Origin: Zhihengliuella alba
Lineage (GTDB): Bacteria > Actinomycetota > Actinomycetes > Actinomycetales > Micrococcaceae
Direction: 5' to 3'
DNA: 64,000 bases
Assembly: GCF_039538765.1 (NCBI RefSeq)
Contig: NZ_BAABCJ010000001.1
Coordinates: 310,001-374,000 of the forward strand
In this document: piece after piece, positions 47,271-56,246 of the stretch
How positions within the stretch are numbered: position 1 is the stretch's first letter
Layout: each line of letters begins with the position of its first letter
Program-made: the position numbers and the translations under genes
The notes under the pieces: model-generated
What the model was told of the DNA's origin: nothing
What the model saw: the letters and a program-made list of their open reading frames with translations, nothing else
Databases searched by the model: none

Positions 47271-49385
47271 TTACTGGGCAGCGGCGATCGACTCGCGAGC
47301 GGCGTCGGCGACGGCCTCCGCCGTCAGCCCGAACTCGCGGTAGAGCGTCTTGTAGTCGGCGGACGCGCCGAAGTGGTCCAGGGACACGATGCGGCCGGCG
47401 TCGCCGACGAGCTCGCGCCACCCCAGGGCCACGCCCGCCTCCACGGAGACGCGGGCCCTGACGGCTGCCGGCAGCACCGACTCGCGGTAGCCGGCGTCCT
47501 GCTTCTGGAACCACTCCAGGCACGGGATGGACACCACGCGCGCCGCGACGCCGGCCGCGGCCAGCTGCTCACGGGCGCCCACGGCCAGTTCCACCTCGGA
47601 GCCGGTGGCCAGCAGGAGCACGTCCGGAGTCGTCGCCTCGCCGTCGGCGTCGAGCGCCTCGGCGAGCACGTACGCGCCCTTCTCCACGCCGGACGCGGCG
47701 CCGAAGCCCGGGGCCGAGCGATCGTAGACCGGCAGGTTCTGGCGCGTCAGCACCAGGCCGGCCGGATTCTCGTGGTTCTCCAGGATGGTCTTCCAGGACC
47801 ACGCGACCTCGTTGGCGTCCGCCGGCCGGACGACGTCCAGATTCGGGATGGCGCGCAGCGACGCCAGCTGCTCGATCGGCTGGTGCGTGGGGCCGTCCTC
47901 GCCCAGGCCGATGGAGTCGTGCGTCCACACGAAGATGGACGGCACGCCCATCAGGGCCGCCAGGCGCACGGCGGGGCGCTGGTAGTCGGAGAAGATCAGG
48001 AACGTGCCGGCGAAGGCGCGCGTCTTCGACGCCAGCGTGATGCCGTTGACGATCGACGCGGCGGCGTGCTCGCGGACGCCGAAGTGCAGGACGCGGCCGT
48101 AGGGCTCGCCCGTCCACATGTCGGTGGTGCGGGACGCCGGGTTGAAGGACTTAGCGTTCGCGATCGTCGTGTTGTTGGAGCCGGCGAGGTCGGCGGAGCC
48201 GCCCCACAGCTCGGGCAGCACATCGGCGATGGCGTTGATGACCTTGCCCGACGCGGAGCGCGTCGCCATGGTCTCGCCCGCCGGGAACTCGGGCAGGCTG
48301 GTCTCCCAGCCGTCGGGGAGCTCCCGCTTCTCGATGCGCTCCAGGAGTGCGGCGCCCTCGGGGTTGCGCTGCGACCATGCGGAGAACTCGTCCTCCCAGG
48401 CGCGGCGAGCCTCGGCGCCCCGCTCGGCGACGCTGCGCGTGTGGGCGAGGACCTCGTCGTCGATCGCGAAGTGCTGCTCCGGGTCGAAGCCGACGATCTC
48501 CTTCAGGGCCGCGAGTTCGTCGCCGCCGAGCTTGGCCCCGTGGATGCCGCCGGTGTTCTGCTTCGTCGGCGCAGGGTAGCCGATGATGGTGCGCAGCGAG
48601 ATGAGCGACGGGCGGCCGGTCTCGGCCTTGGCGGCGCGGATCGCCGCGTCCAGGGCGGGGACGTCCTCGACGTACTCGCCGGTCTCGGTCCAGTCCACGC
48701 GCTGGGTGTGCCAGCCGTAGGCCTCGTACCGCTTCAGGACGTCCTCGGTGAACGCCACGTCGGTGTCGTCCTCGATGGAGATCTTGTTGTCGTCGTAGAT
48801 CACCACCAGGTTGCCGAGCTCCTGGTGGCCGGCGAGCGACGAGGCCTCGGAGGTGACGCCCTCCTGCAGGTCGCCGTCGGAGGCGATGACCCACACGGTG
48901 TGGTCGAAGGGGCTCGTGCCCGGCGCCGCCTCGGGGTCGAGGAGGCCGCGCATGCGGCGCTGCGCGTAGGCGAAGCCGACGGCCGAGGCGAGGCCCTGGC
49001 CGAGCGGGCCCGTGGTGATCTCCACGCCGGCGGTGTGCCCGTACTCGGGGTGCCCGGGCGTCTTGGAGCCCCAGGTGCGCAGTGCCTCGATGTCCTCGAG
49101 CTCGAGTCCGTAGCCGGAGAGGAAGAGCTGCAGGTACAGGGTCAGCGAGGTGTGCCCGGGGGAGAGGATGAAGCGGTCGCGCCCGACCCACTCGGGATCA
49201 GTCGGATCATGGCGCATGTGCTTCTGGAAGAGCAGGTAGGCGGCCGGAGCGAGGCTCATGGCGGTGCCGGGATGCCCGCTTCCCACCTTCTCCACTGCAT
49301 CGGCCGCCAAGACGCGGATGGTGTCGACGGCACGCTTGTCCGTCTGCGTCCAAGTCAATTCGATAACTTCCGACTGTGGCGCCAC
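47271..49385 (-). CDS. tkt: Transketolase
   Basis: A 704-residue thiamine-diphosphate enzyme that transfers two-carbon units. Motifs: VGSGHPGTAMSLAPAAYLLF near the N-terminus, the thiamine diphosphate box ASDGDLQEGVTSEASSLAGH with DDNKISIE, and FVWTHDSIGLGEDGPTHQPI with NEVAWSW in the pyrimidine and C-terminal domains. The GTG at 49385 has AGAGGA 7 bases before it. It is the first gene of tkt-tal-pgi on the minus strand, divergent from ctaB. Confidence 0.96.
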   Translation of the reverse strand: MAPQSEVIELTWTQTDKRAVDTIRVLAADAVEKVGSGHPGTAMSLAPAAYLLFQKHMRHDPTDPEWVGRDRFILSPGHTSLTLYLQLFLSGYGLELEDIEALRTWGSKTPGHPEYGHTAGVEITTGPLGQGLASAVGFAYAQRRMRGLLDPEAAPGTSPFDHTVWVIASDGDLQEGVTSEASSLAGHQELGNLVVIYDDNKISIEDDTDVAFTEDVLKRYEAYGWHTQRVDWTETGEYVEDVPALDAAIRAAKAETGRPSLISLRTIIGYPAPTKQNTGGIHGAKLGGDELAALKEIVGFDPEQHFAIDDEVLAHTRSVAERGAEARRAWEDEFSAWSQRNPEGAALLERIEKRELPDGWETSLPEFPAGETMATRSASGKVINAIADVLPELWGGSADLAGSNNTTIANAKSFNPASRTTDMWTGEPYGRVLHFGVREHAAASIVNGITLASKTRAFAGTFLIFSDYQRPAVRLAALMGVPSIFVWTHDSIGLGEDGPTHQPIEQLASLRAIPNLDVVRPADANEVAWSWKTILENHENPAGLVLTRQNLPVYDRSAPGFGAASGVEKGAYVLAEALDADGEATTPDVLLLATGSEVELAVGAREQLAAAGVAARVVSIPCLEWFQKQDAGYRESVLPAAVRARVSVEAGVALGWRELVGDAGRIVSLDHFGASADYKTLYREFGLTAEAVADAARESIAAAQ

Positions 49386-49683
49386 GTTGTGGTCCTCTCT
49401 TGAAGGGGTCAGGCTCGAACGCCGGAGAACTCACGGCGACTCGGTATCGCCCGCCCACAACAAAGGGGCCGTCATTGGCTCCGGCGCTTTTCGCTCCCCA
49501 CCATAGCCGGAAGAGGCCCGCTGCGGGGGCATGTGACTGCGCATGATTCTGCGGATCAGCTGAGGGCGAAGCGCCGCGGTCCGGGCGGGGGCCCGCACGT
49601 CACACCCGCACCACCGTTTTCTACACGTTGTAAAAGGGTATGATGGGCCTGTCTGTCCGTTTCCCTGCATAGAACTGAGTGGC
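49386..49683 (+). promoter_or_regulatory. Divergent promoter region tkt/ctaB with palindrome
   Basis: 298 bp. Toward ctaB, TATGAT (49639-49644) is a good -10, with a T-rich GTTTTC 17 bp upstream (49616-49621). Between them lies the inverted repeat TACA-CGT-TGTA (49622-49632), well placed for an operator. Toward tkt, TATGGT (49506-49501 on the minus strand) is a possible -10. I cannot name the regulator. The rest shows no further structure. Confidence 0.4.
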
Positions 49684-50667
49684 ATGTCCGTGAAGTCCGT
49701 TGTCAGCGACGTCTCTCCCGTGGGCCGGGCGCGGCGTCAACCCGGCGAGCCGCTCGGCGCGTTCGTGGGCCGGAAGGCCGGTGCCTATGTGGCGCTGACC
49801 AAGCCGCGCGTCATCGAGCTGCTGCTGGTGACCACGCTGCCGACGATGATCTTCGCCGAGCGCGGCTTCCCGGACGTCTGGCTCGTGATCGCCACGCTGG
49901 TGGGCGGCGCCATGGCGGCGGGTGCCTCCGGCTCCTTCAACTGCTACATCGACCGCGAGGCGGACCGGCTGATGCGCCGCACCCAGGGCCGCCCCCTGGT
50001 CACCGGCGACGTCACCCCGCGTGAGGCGCTCGTCTTCTCGTGGCTGCTGGCCGTCTCCTCGATCGCGGTCCTCTGGGCCGGGGCCAACCTGCTCACGGCC
50101 GTCCTGGGCGTCGCCGCGATCCTGCTCTACGTGGTCTTCTACACGCTGATCCTCAAGCGCCGCACCTCGCAGAACATCGTCTGGGGCGGGATCGCCGGCT
50201 GCATGCCGGTCCCGATCGCCTGGGCCGCCGTGACCAACACCCTCGAGTGGCCGGTCCTGATCCTCTTCCTGCTCATCTTCCTCTGGACCCCGCCGCACTA
50301 CTGGCCGCTGTCCATGAAGTACTCCGAGGACTACCTCGCGGCCCGCATCCCGATGCTGGGCGCCATCGCCGGCGCCCGGACGGTCTCCATCCAGGTGGTG
50401 CTATACGCCTGGGCCACCGTGGCCTGCTCCCTGCTGCTGGCCCCGATGGGGTACGCGGGCATCGTCTACACGGTGCTGGCCGCGGTCTCCGGCGCCTGGT
50501 TCGTCTACGAGTCCCACGTGCTCTACCGCGAGGCCCGCCGCGAGCACGATCCGGCGGACATGAACCGCAAGGCCATGAAGGTCTTCCACATCTCCATCAC
50601 GTACCTGACGATCGTGTTCGTGGCCCTGGCCATCGACCCGTTCGTGGGCCAGCCGCTCTTCGGCTGA
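49684..50667 (+). CDS. ctaB: Protoheme IX farnesyltransferase (heme O synthase)
   Basis: A 327-residue membrane prenyltransferase that makes heme O for cytochrome oxidase. About nine spans; the prenyl-diphosphate and heme site is NCYIDREADRLMRRTQGRPL (about 80-99), with LTKPRVIELLLVTTLPTMIF at the first span and FLWTPPHYWPLSMKYSEDYL in the cytoplasmic loop. No stop or motif loss. It is divergent from tkt, the usual actinobacterial arrangement. A terminator follows 35 bases after the stop. Confidence 0.96.
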   Translation: MSVKSVVSDVSPVGRARRQPGEPLGAFVGRKAGAYVALTKPRVIELLLVTTLPTMIFAERGFPDVWLVIATLVGGAMAAGASGSFNCYIDREADRLMRRTQGRPLVTGDVTPREALVFSWLLAVSSIAVLWAGANLLTAVLGVAAILLYVVFYTLILKRRTSQNIVWGGIAGCMPVPIAWAAVTNTLEWPVLILFLLIFLWTPPHYWPLSMKYSEDYLAARIPMLGAIAGARTVSIQVVLYAWATVACSLLLAPMGYAGIVYTVLAAVSGAWFVYESHVLYREARREHDPADMNRKAMKVFHISITYLTIVFVALAIDPFVGQPLFG

Positions 50668-50702
50668 ACCCGCCCGCTCGAGTCCGGCGGGCCGAGCGCC
50701 TG

Positions 50703-50738
50703 GTACGACGACGACGCCGCCCGGCGACGTCGTCGTAC
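50703..50738 (+). terminator. Intrinsic terminator after ctaB
   Basis: An 11-bp perfect stem (50703-50713 with 50728-50738) continues after one mismatch into 4 inner pairs, and GTGTTT follows. It lies 35 bases after the ctaB stop. Confidence 0.75.
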
Positions 50739-50796
50739 GTGTTTAAGGCCGCCGCAGCCGACGGGTGGCGGCGGCCGCCGCGCCGGCCCGTTCTGG

Positions 50797-50826
50797 TTGG
50801 TCGGCCGCCGAGCACTCCGATAGGCT
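50797..50826 (+). promoter_or_regulatory. thrS promoter
   Basis: TTGGTC (50797-50802), an 18-bp spacer and TAGGCT (50821-50826). The transcript would have a leader of about 65 bases before the GTG at 50898, with AGGAGA 7 bases upstream of it. No T-box-like element is visible in the short leader. Confidence 0.5.
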
Positions 50827-50897
50827 GAACGGCGGCTGGCTGTGGTCCCCGTACGCCACAAGTCATGAAGCCCCACAACGAAATGAGGAGACCGATC

Positions 50898-52901
50898 GTG
50901 TCAGAGCAGATCACCGTAACCGTCGACGGCGAGCAGAGCGAGGTGACGGCCGGGACCACCGGCACGGAGCTCTTCCGCGACGCCAAGGACGTGGTGGTGA
51001 TGCGGGTCGACGGCGTGCTCCGCGACCTGGACCGCGAGCTCGAGGCCGGCAGCGTCGTCGAGCCGGTCACGATCGACTCACCGGACGGGCTGGACGTGCT
51101 GCGCCACTCGACGGCGCACGTCATGGCCCAGGCGGTCCAGCAGCTCCGGCCGGACGCCAAGCTCGGCATCGGCCCCTACATCAAGGACGGGTTCTACTTC
51201 GACTTCGACGTCGAGGAGCCGTTCACCCCCGAGGACCTGAAGACCCTCGAGAAGATGATGCTCAAGATCGTCAACCAGAGCCAGCGGTTCGAGCGCCGCG
51301 TGGTCACCGAGGACGAGGCCCGCGCCGCCATGGCCGACGAGCCGTACAAGCTCGCGCTGCTGGACAAGTCCGCGGAGGCGGACGAGGCGGGCGAGGGCGT
51401 GAACGTCGAGGTCGGCGCCGGCGAGATCACGATCTACGACAACGTGGACCGCAAGTCCGGCGACACCGTCTGGTGCGACCTCTGCCGCGGCCCGCACCTG
51501 CCGACCACCAAGCTGATCTCCAATGCCTTCGCGCTGACCCGGACGGCCGCCGCCTACTGGCTCGGCAACGAGAAGAACAAGCAGCTCCAGCGCATCTACG
51601 GCACGGCGTGGCCGACCAAGGAGGCGCTCAAGGCGTACCAGGAGCGCCTCGCCGAGGCCGAGCGGCGCGACCACCGCAAGCTCGGCTCCGAGCTGGACCT
51701 GTTCTCCTTCCCGGACGAGCTCGGCTCGGGCCTGCCGGTGTTCCACCCCAAGGGCGGCATCATCCGCAAGGCGATGGAGGACTACTCGCGCCAGCGGCAC
51801 ACCGAGGCCGGGTACGAGTTCGTCTACACCCCGCACATCACCAAGGGGCACCTGTACGAGGTCTCCGGGCACCTGGACTGGTACCGGGACGGCATGTTCC
51901 CGCCGATGCACGTGGACGAGACCCGCGACGAGAACGGCGAGATCGTCAAGCCCGGCCAGGACTACTACCTGAAGCCGATGAACTGCCCGATGCACAACCT
52001 GATCTTCCGTTCGCGGGGCCGCTCCTACCGCGAGCTGCCCCTGCGGCTGTTCGAGTTCGGGCAGGTCTACCGTTACGAGAAGTCCGGCGTGGTCCACGGG
52101 CTCACCCGCGTCCGCGGCATGACCCAGGACGACGCCCACATCTACTGCACCCGCGAGCAGATGAAGGACGAGCTGACCACCACGCTCAACTTCGTCCTCG
52201 GGCTGCTCAAGGACTACGGGCTGGACGACTTCTACCTGGAGCTCTCGACCAAGGACCCGGAGAAGTACGTCGGCTCCGACGAGGTCTGGGACGAGGCCAC
52301 GCGCACCCTCGAGGAGGTCGCGGAGGCCTCCGGGCTCGAGCTGGTGCCGGATCCGGGCGGAGCCGCGTTCTACGGCCCCAAGATCTCGGTCCAGGCCCGC
52401 GACGCGATCGGCCGGACCTGGCAGATGTCGACGATCCAGCTGGACTTCAACCTGCCCGAGCGCTTCGAGCTGGAGTACCAGGCCGCCGACGGCTCGCGCC
52501 AGCGCCCGGTCATGATCCACCGCGCCCTGTTCGGCTCGATCGAGCGCTTCATGGGTGTCCTGACCGAGCACTACGCCGGGGCGTTCCCGGCGTGGCTCGC
52601 GCCCGTGCAGGTCCGGGCCATCCCGGTGGCCGAGACGTTCAACGAGTACGTAGACGACGTCGTCGCCAGGCTGCGCGCCCGCGGCGTCCGCGCGGAGTCG
52701 GATCTGGGGTCCGACCGGTTCCCGAAGAAGATCCGCAACGCCTCCAAGGAGAAGATCCCGTTCACGCTCATCGCCGGCGGCGAGGACGCGGAGGCCGGAG
52801 CGGTGTCCTTCAGGTTCCGCGACGGCAGCCAGGACAACGGGATCCCCGTGGACGAGGCCGTGGAGCGCATCGTGGCGGCGATCGACGCCAGGGAGGCGTA
52901 G
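50898..52901 (+). CDS. thrS: Threonyl-tRNA synthetase
   Basis: A 667-residue class II synthetase. An N-terminal TGS domain (about 1-70) and an editing domain with HSTAHVMAQAVQQL and WCDLCRGPHLPTT precede the catalytic core. Core motifs are FHPKGGIIRKAMEDYSRQRH, MNCPMHNLIFRSRGRSYREL, the motif 2 region VYRYEKSGVVHGLTRVRGMT and motif 3 PVMIHRALFGSIERF. An anticodon domain ends the protein. I chose the GTG at 50898 because AGGAGA precedes it at the right distance; ATG 50865 and 50883 are in frame. The HIT gene follows 2 bases after the stop. Confidence 0.97.
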   Translation: MSEQITVTVDGEQSEVTAGTTGTELFRDAKDVVVMRVDGVLRDLDRELEAGSVVEPVTIDSPDGLDVLRHSTAHVMAQAVQQLRPDAKLGIGPYIKDGFYFDFDVEEPFTPEDLKTLEKMMLKIVNQSQRFERRVVTEDEARAAMADEPYKLALLDKSAEADEAGEGVNVEVGAGEITIYDNVDRKSGDTVWCDLCRGPHLPTTKLISNAFALTRTAAAYWLGNEKNKQLQRIYGTAWPTKEALKAYQERLAEAERRDHRKLGSELDLFSFPDELGSGLPVFHPKGGIIRKAMEDYSRQRHTEAGYEFVYTPHITKGHLYEVSGHLDWYRDGMFPPMHVDETRDENGEIVKPGQDYYLKPMNCPMHNLIFRSRGRSYRELPLRLFEFGQVYRYEKSGVVHGLTRVRGMTQDDAHIYCTREQMKDELTTTLNFVLGLLKDYGLDDFYLELSTKDPEKYVGSDEVWDEATRTLEEVAEASGLELVPDPGGAAFYGPKISVQARDAIGRTWQMSTIQLDFNLPERFELEYQAADGSRQRPVMIHRALFGSIERFMGVLTEHYAGAFPAWLAPVQVRAIPVAETFNEYVDDVVARLRARGVRAESDLGSDRFPKKIRNASKEKIPFTLIAGGEDAEAGAVSFRFRDGSQDNGIPVDEAVERIVAAIDAREA

Positions 52902-52903
52902 CG

Positions 52904-53500
52904 GTGGCGGGTGCACCGTCGGGGCCCCGGCCGGAGGGCGCCACCGGGGCCGACGGCGACGCCGAGGCCACGGACGACTTCGAGCTGCCCGGGGTGCCGG
53001 ACTCGTTCCAGCGGCTGTGGACGCCCTACCGCATGGCGTACATCAAGGCCGGGCAGCAGCAGGTCACCGACGAGCACTCGTGCCCGTTCTGCCGAGCGCC
53101 CGAGCGCAGCGACGAGGAGTCGCTGATCGTCCACCGCGGCGAGACGGCGTTCGTGGTCCTGAACCTGTTCCCCTACAACCCGGGGCACCTGCTCGTCTGC
53201 CCGTACCGCCATGTCCCCAACTACACGGACGTCACGGTGGAGGAGACCGCCGAGATCGCGGCCCTCAGCCAGCACGCGATGCGCGTCCTGCGCCGGACCG
53301 CCAACCCGTCCGGCTTCAACCTCGGGATGAACCAGGGCACCACCGGCGGGGCGGGCATCGCCGCGCACCTGCACCAGCACATCGTGCCGCGCTGGGGCGG
53401 CGACGGGAACTTCTTCCCGATCATCGCGCAGACCAAGGCCATCCCGGCGACGCTGGCCGACGTGCGCGAGCAGATCGCCGGCGCGTGGGACACCGTCTGA
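52904..53500 (+). CDS. HIT-family hydrolase (Ap4A phosphorylase-like)
   Basis: A 198-residue histidine-triad protein. The triad is HLHQHIVPRW (H155, H157, H159), preceded by LFPYNPGHLLVCPYRHVPNY. A disordered acidic N-terminus of about 35 residues and a zinc-type CPFC pair (EHSCPFCRAP) match the actinobacterial Rv2613c-type enzyme, which phosphorolyses Ap4A. The thrS-HIT-pgsA neighbourhood is the same as in mycobacteria. The start is GTG 52904. Confidence 0.92.
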   Translation: MAGAPSGPRPEGATGADGDAEATDDFELPGVPDSFQRLWTPYRMAYIKAGQQQVTDEHSCPFCRAPERSDEESLIVHRGETAFVVLNLFPYNPGHLLVCPYRHVPNYTDVTVEETAEIAALSQHAMRVLRRTANPSGFNLGMNQGTTGGAGIAAHLHQHIVPRWGGDGNFFPIIAQTKAIPATLADVREQIAGAWDTV

Positions 53501-53507
53501 CGCGGCC

Positions 53508-54146
53508 ATGCTGAACCAGTACGCGCGCGGGCTGTTCACCCGCCTCTTCACGCCCCTGGCCCGCTGGCTCCTGGCCCGCGGGGTCACGCCCGACCAGGTG
53601 ACGGTGGCCGGCACCGCGGGCGTCCTGGTGGGCGCGCTCGTCCTGTTCCCGCTGGGGCACCTCTTCTGGGGGACTCTCGTGATCGCGGTCTTCGCCTTCG
53701 CCGACGTGGTGGACGGGACGATGGCGCGCCTCCCGGAGGCGTCCCGCCGGCGCCAGCGGACCGAGGCGGACACGCGCTGGGGCAGTTTTCTCGACTCCAG
53801 CCTCGACCGCGTCGCCGACGGCGGGGTCTTCGCCGGCCTCGCGGTCTGGTTCTTCACCGCCGGCGCGGCCCCGGCCATCGGGACCGGCGCACTCCTCTGC
53901 ATGTTCCTCGGGAGCATCGTCTCCTACGTCCGCGCCAAGGCGGAGTCCCTCGGCTACGACGCCCAGACGGGCATCGCCGAGCGTGCGGAGCGGCTCGTCG
54001 CCACGCTCGTCGCGGCGGGGCTCGTGGGCCTGGGGCTCCCGCCCGTCGTGCTGCTCGTGGTCCTCCTGCTGCTCGCCGCGGCCAGCGCCGTGACGATCGT
54101 CCAGCGCATGGCCCGGGTGCGCGCGCAGGTGACCGCCCAGCGCTAG
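53508..54146 (+). CDS. pgsA: CDP-alcohol phosphatidyltransferase (phosphatidylinositol-phosphate-synthase-like)
   Basis: A 212-residue membrane enzyme. The CDP-alcohol signature reads D66-VV-D69-G-TM-A73-R74 ... G92-SFL-D96-SSL-D100. The stretch between AR and G is 17 residues instead of the 8 in the PROSITE-type pattern, filled by PEASRRRQRTEADTRW. All Asp residues are present. Five or six spans. Position after thrS-HIT points to phosphatidylinositol phosphate synthase, as in mycobacterial Rv2612c. The patA and pimA genes that usually follow are absent; pdxS follows after 176 bp. Confidence 0.88.
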   Translation: MLNQYARGLFTRLFTPLARWLLARGVTPDQVTVAGTAGVLVGALVLFPLGHLFWGTLVIAVFAFADVVDGTMARLPEASRRRQRTEADTRWGSFLDSSLDRVADGGVFAGLAVWFFTAGAAPAIGTGALLCMFLGSIVSYVRAKAESLGYDAQTGIAERAERLVATLVAAGLVGLGLPPVVLLVVLLLLAAASAVTIVQRMARVRAQVTAQR

Positions 54147-54322
54147 CCGCGGCGGCCGTCGTCGTACGTTGCCCGCGGTGACGGGGCGGCCTTCATCCAA
54201 ATCACGTCCGCACGGCCGATGTCTTGTAGAGTCCTGCTGTCACGCCCCTCGCGTGAGAACTCCGCGGTCGCGTCCACCTGCACCGCTCCCACTCAGCAAG
54301 CCCTTGTGAAAGGACGTAGTTC

Positions 54323-55231
54323 GTGTCCACCAATGAAGCCTCGCAGGCACCCGTCACCGGCAGCAATCGCGTCAAGCGGGGCATGGCGGAAATGCTCAAG
54401 GGCGGCGTCATCATGGACGTCGTCAACGCCGAACAGGCCCGCATCGCCGAAGACGCCGGTGCGGTCGCCGTGATGGCGCTCGAGCGCGTCCCCGCCGACA
54501 TCCGCGCCCAGGGCGGCGTGTCCCGCATGTCCGACCCCGACATGATCGAGTCCATCATCGGGTCGGTCTCCATCCCGGTGATGGCCAAGGCCCGCATCGG
54601 CCACTTCGTCGAGTCGCAGGTCCTGCAGTCCCTCGGCGTCGACTACATCGACGAGTCCGAGGTCCTGACCCCGGCCGACTACACGCACCACATCGACAAG
54701 TGGCAGTTCACGGTGCCGTTCGTCTGCGGCGCCACCAACCTCGGCGAGGCCCTGCGCCGCATCAACGAGGGCGCCGCGATGATCCGCTCCAAGGGCGAGG
54801 CCGGCACGGGCGACGTCTCCAACGCGACCACCCACATGCGCCAGATCCGCGCCGAGATCCAGCGGCTGGGCTCACTGCCGGAGGACGAGCTGTACGTGGC
54901 CGCCAAGGAGCTGCAGGCTCCGTACGAGCTGGTGCGCGAGATCGCCCAGACCGGCAAGCTGCCGGTGGTGCTCTTCACCGCCGGCGGCATCGCGACGCCC
55001 GCCGACGCCGCCATGATGATGCAGCTCGGCGCCGACGGCGTCTTCGTGGGCTCGGGCATCTTCAAGTCCGGCAACCCGGCGCAGCGCGCCAACGCGATCG
55101 TCAAGGCCACCACGTTCTACGACGACCCGTCGGTCATCGCCGAGGCCTCCCGCGGCCTGGGCGAGGCCATGGTCGGCATCAACGTGGACGAGATCCCGGA
55201 GCCGCACCGCCTGGCCGAGCGCGGCTGGTAG
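54323..55231 (+). CDS. pdxS: Pyridoxal 5'-phosphate synthase, lyase subunit PdxS
   Basis: A 302-residue TIM-barrel enzyme that makes PLP from ribose 5-phosphate, glyceraldehyde 3-phosphate and ammonia supplied by PdxT. It has KRGMAEMLKGGVIMDVVN, AVMALERVPADIRAQGGVSR and GAAMIRSKGEAGTGDVSNAT, with PVVLFTAGGIATPADAAMMM at the C-terminal phosphate site. It starts at GTG 54323 after AAAGGA. TAGAGT at 54227-54232 is a possible -10. Its partner pdxT lies 3.2 kb downstream, after two genes on the opposite strand. Confidence 0.97.
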   Translation: MSTNEASQAPVTGSNRVKRGMAEMLKGGVIMDVVNAEQARIAEDAGAVAVMALERVPADIRAQGGVSRMSDPDMIESIIGSVSIPVMAKARIGHFVESQVLQSLGVDYIDESEVLTPADYTHHIDKWQFTVPFVCGATNLGEALRRINEGAAMIRSKGEAGTGDVSNATTHMRQIRAEIQRLGSLPEDELYVAAKELQAPYELVREIAQTGKLPVVLFTAGGIATPADAAMMMQLGADGVFVGSGIFKSGNPAQRANAIVKATTFYDDPSVIAEASRGLGEAMVGINVDEIPEPHRLAERGW

Positions 55232-55273
55232 GACGCACGTCCCCGCTCCGCCTCGAGCGGCGCGGGAGAAGCA

Positions 55274-55322
55274 CGACGGCGCCGCCGCCCCCAGCTTCAC
55301 GCTGCGGGCGGCGGCGCCGTCG
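55274..55322. terminator. Bidirectional terminator after pdxS
   Basis: A perfect 17-bp G/C-rich inverted repeat (55274-55290 with 55306-55322). Its loop holds a second 4-bp stem (CAGC-TTCAC-GCTG). It sits between the convergent pdxS and GNAT genes. Confidence 0.85.
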
Positions 55323-55365
55323 TCGTCGGAGGGGTCCCCCGCCCCGGGCCCGGGGCTGCTCGCCG

Positions 55366-56181
55366 TCAGTCCAGGCGGAGGAGGCGGCCGCGGCCGACCA
55401 GCTGCAGGCCCGCAGCATCGAAGAAGCCGGCGGATGCCGGCGTCGCCGCCACCATCACGCGGGCTCCCGCGCCGCCGTCGGGCATCGCGGCCTCGCCGCC
55501 CGCGCCGGTTCCGCCGCCCGGTTCGAGCGCGTGGAGGTTAGACCGCGAGAGCGAGTCGACGAGCCCGTGGAGCAACGCCCGGCCGATGCCGCGGCGGCGC
55601 TCCGCTGGTGCGACCGCGAGTCCGTGGACGGAGACGGCCCCATCCAGGGTGAACTGGCCGAATACGCGCCCGCGCAGCACGCCGTCCTCGCGCGCGACCG
55701 CGTGCTCGATGCGGCGCTGGGTCGCCGGGTGCCGCCGCCCGCCGAGGCTGCTGCGCCAATGCGTGGCGACGTTCAGCTCCAGCCGGTCCCGGCCAGCGGC
55801 CTCCGGGACGTCGGGGGAGAGGCGCACGCGACCGGCCCAGGCGGCACCGGCGGTACGCCCGCCGGCCCGTCGGTGGAGCGCACCCTCGTGCCAGAGCACC
55901 GGGGCGCCCTCGCGGAAGCCGAGGTCGCGGAGGGGCGCATCCGCAGTGGCTGCGTTGAGCCAGGCGTCGACCCGGGCGGCCCCGAGCCGGGCACCCTCGG
56001 CCAGTGCCGGGCGCAGGCCGGCGATGCCGACACGCTCGGGGAAGAGCAGGACGAGACGCCGCCGGGTCGGCAGCCAGGCCCAGTCGCATCCGTGCGTCGA
56101 GAAGACGCGTCCGTCGCTGGCCAGGGCCAGGGCCTGGAGCCACGACTTTTGTGCGGCCTGTGCCGCAGAGATTCCGCCCAC
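55366..56181 (-). CDS. GNAT-family N-acetyltransferase
   Basis: About 271 residues. The acetyl-CoA site VHGLAVAPAERRRGIGRALL (V-x-x-x-R-x-x-G-x-G/A) lies in the C-terminal half. The N-terminal half (about 1-150) has no identified domain but holds STHGCDWAWLPTRRRLVLLF. The substrate is unknown. A Gly/Ala-rich loop (about 210-235) interrupts the end of the domain. I place the start at GTG 56181, about 65 bases after the stop of the upstream M3 peptidase gene; no ATG is available in frame, so the N-terminus is uncertain. Confidence 0.75.
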   Translation of the reverse strand: MGGISAAQAAQKSWLQALALASDGRVFSTHGCDWAWLPTRRRLVLLFPERVGIAGLRPALAEGARLGAARVDAWLNAATADAPLRDLGFREGAPVLWHEGALHRRAGGRTAGAAWAGRVRLSPDVPEAAGRDRLELNVATHWRSSLGGRRHPATQRRIEHAVAREDGVLRGRVFGQFTLDGAVSVHGLAVAPAERRRGIGRALLHGLVDSLSRSNLHALEPGGGTGAGGEAAMPDGGAGARVMVAATPASAGFFDAAGLQLVGRGRLLRLD

Positions 56182-56246
56182 GTTCCTGATCGGATCCTTC
56201 TGTTCAGTTGTTGCTGGTGCGTCGGTCGTGCGGGGGCACGGGTCGG

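Noticed and set aside
50839..50897. Possible T-box leader for thrS
   Set aside because: The predicted leader is only about 65 bases and lacks the T-box sequence and specifier stem.
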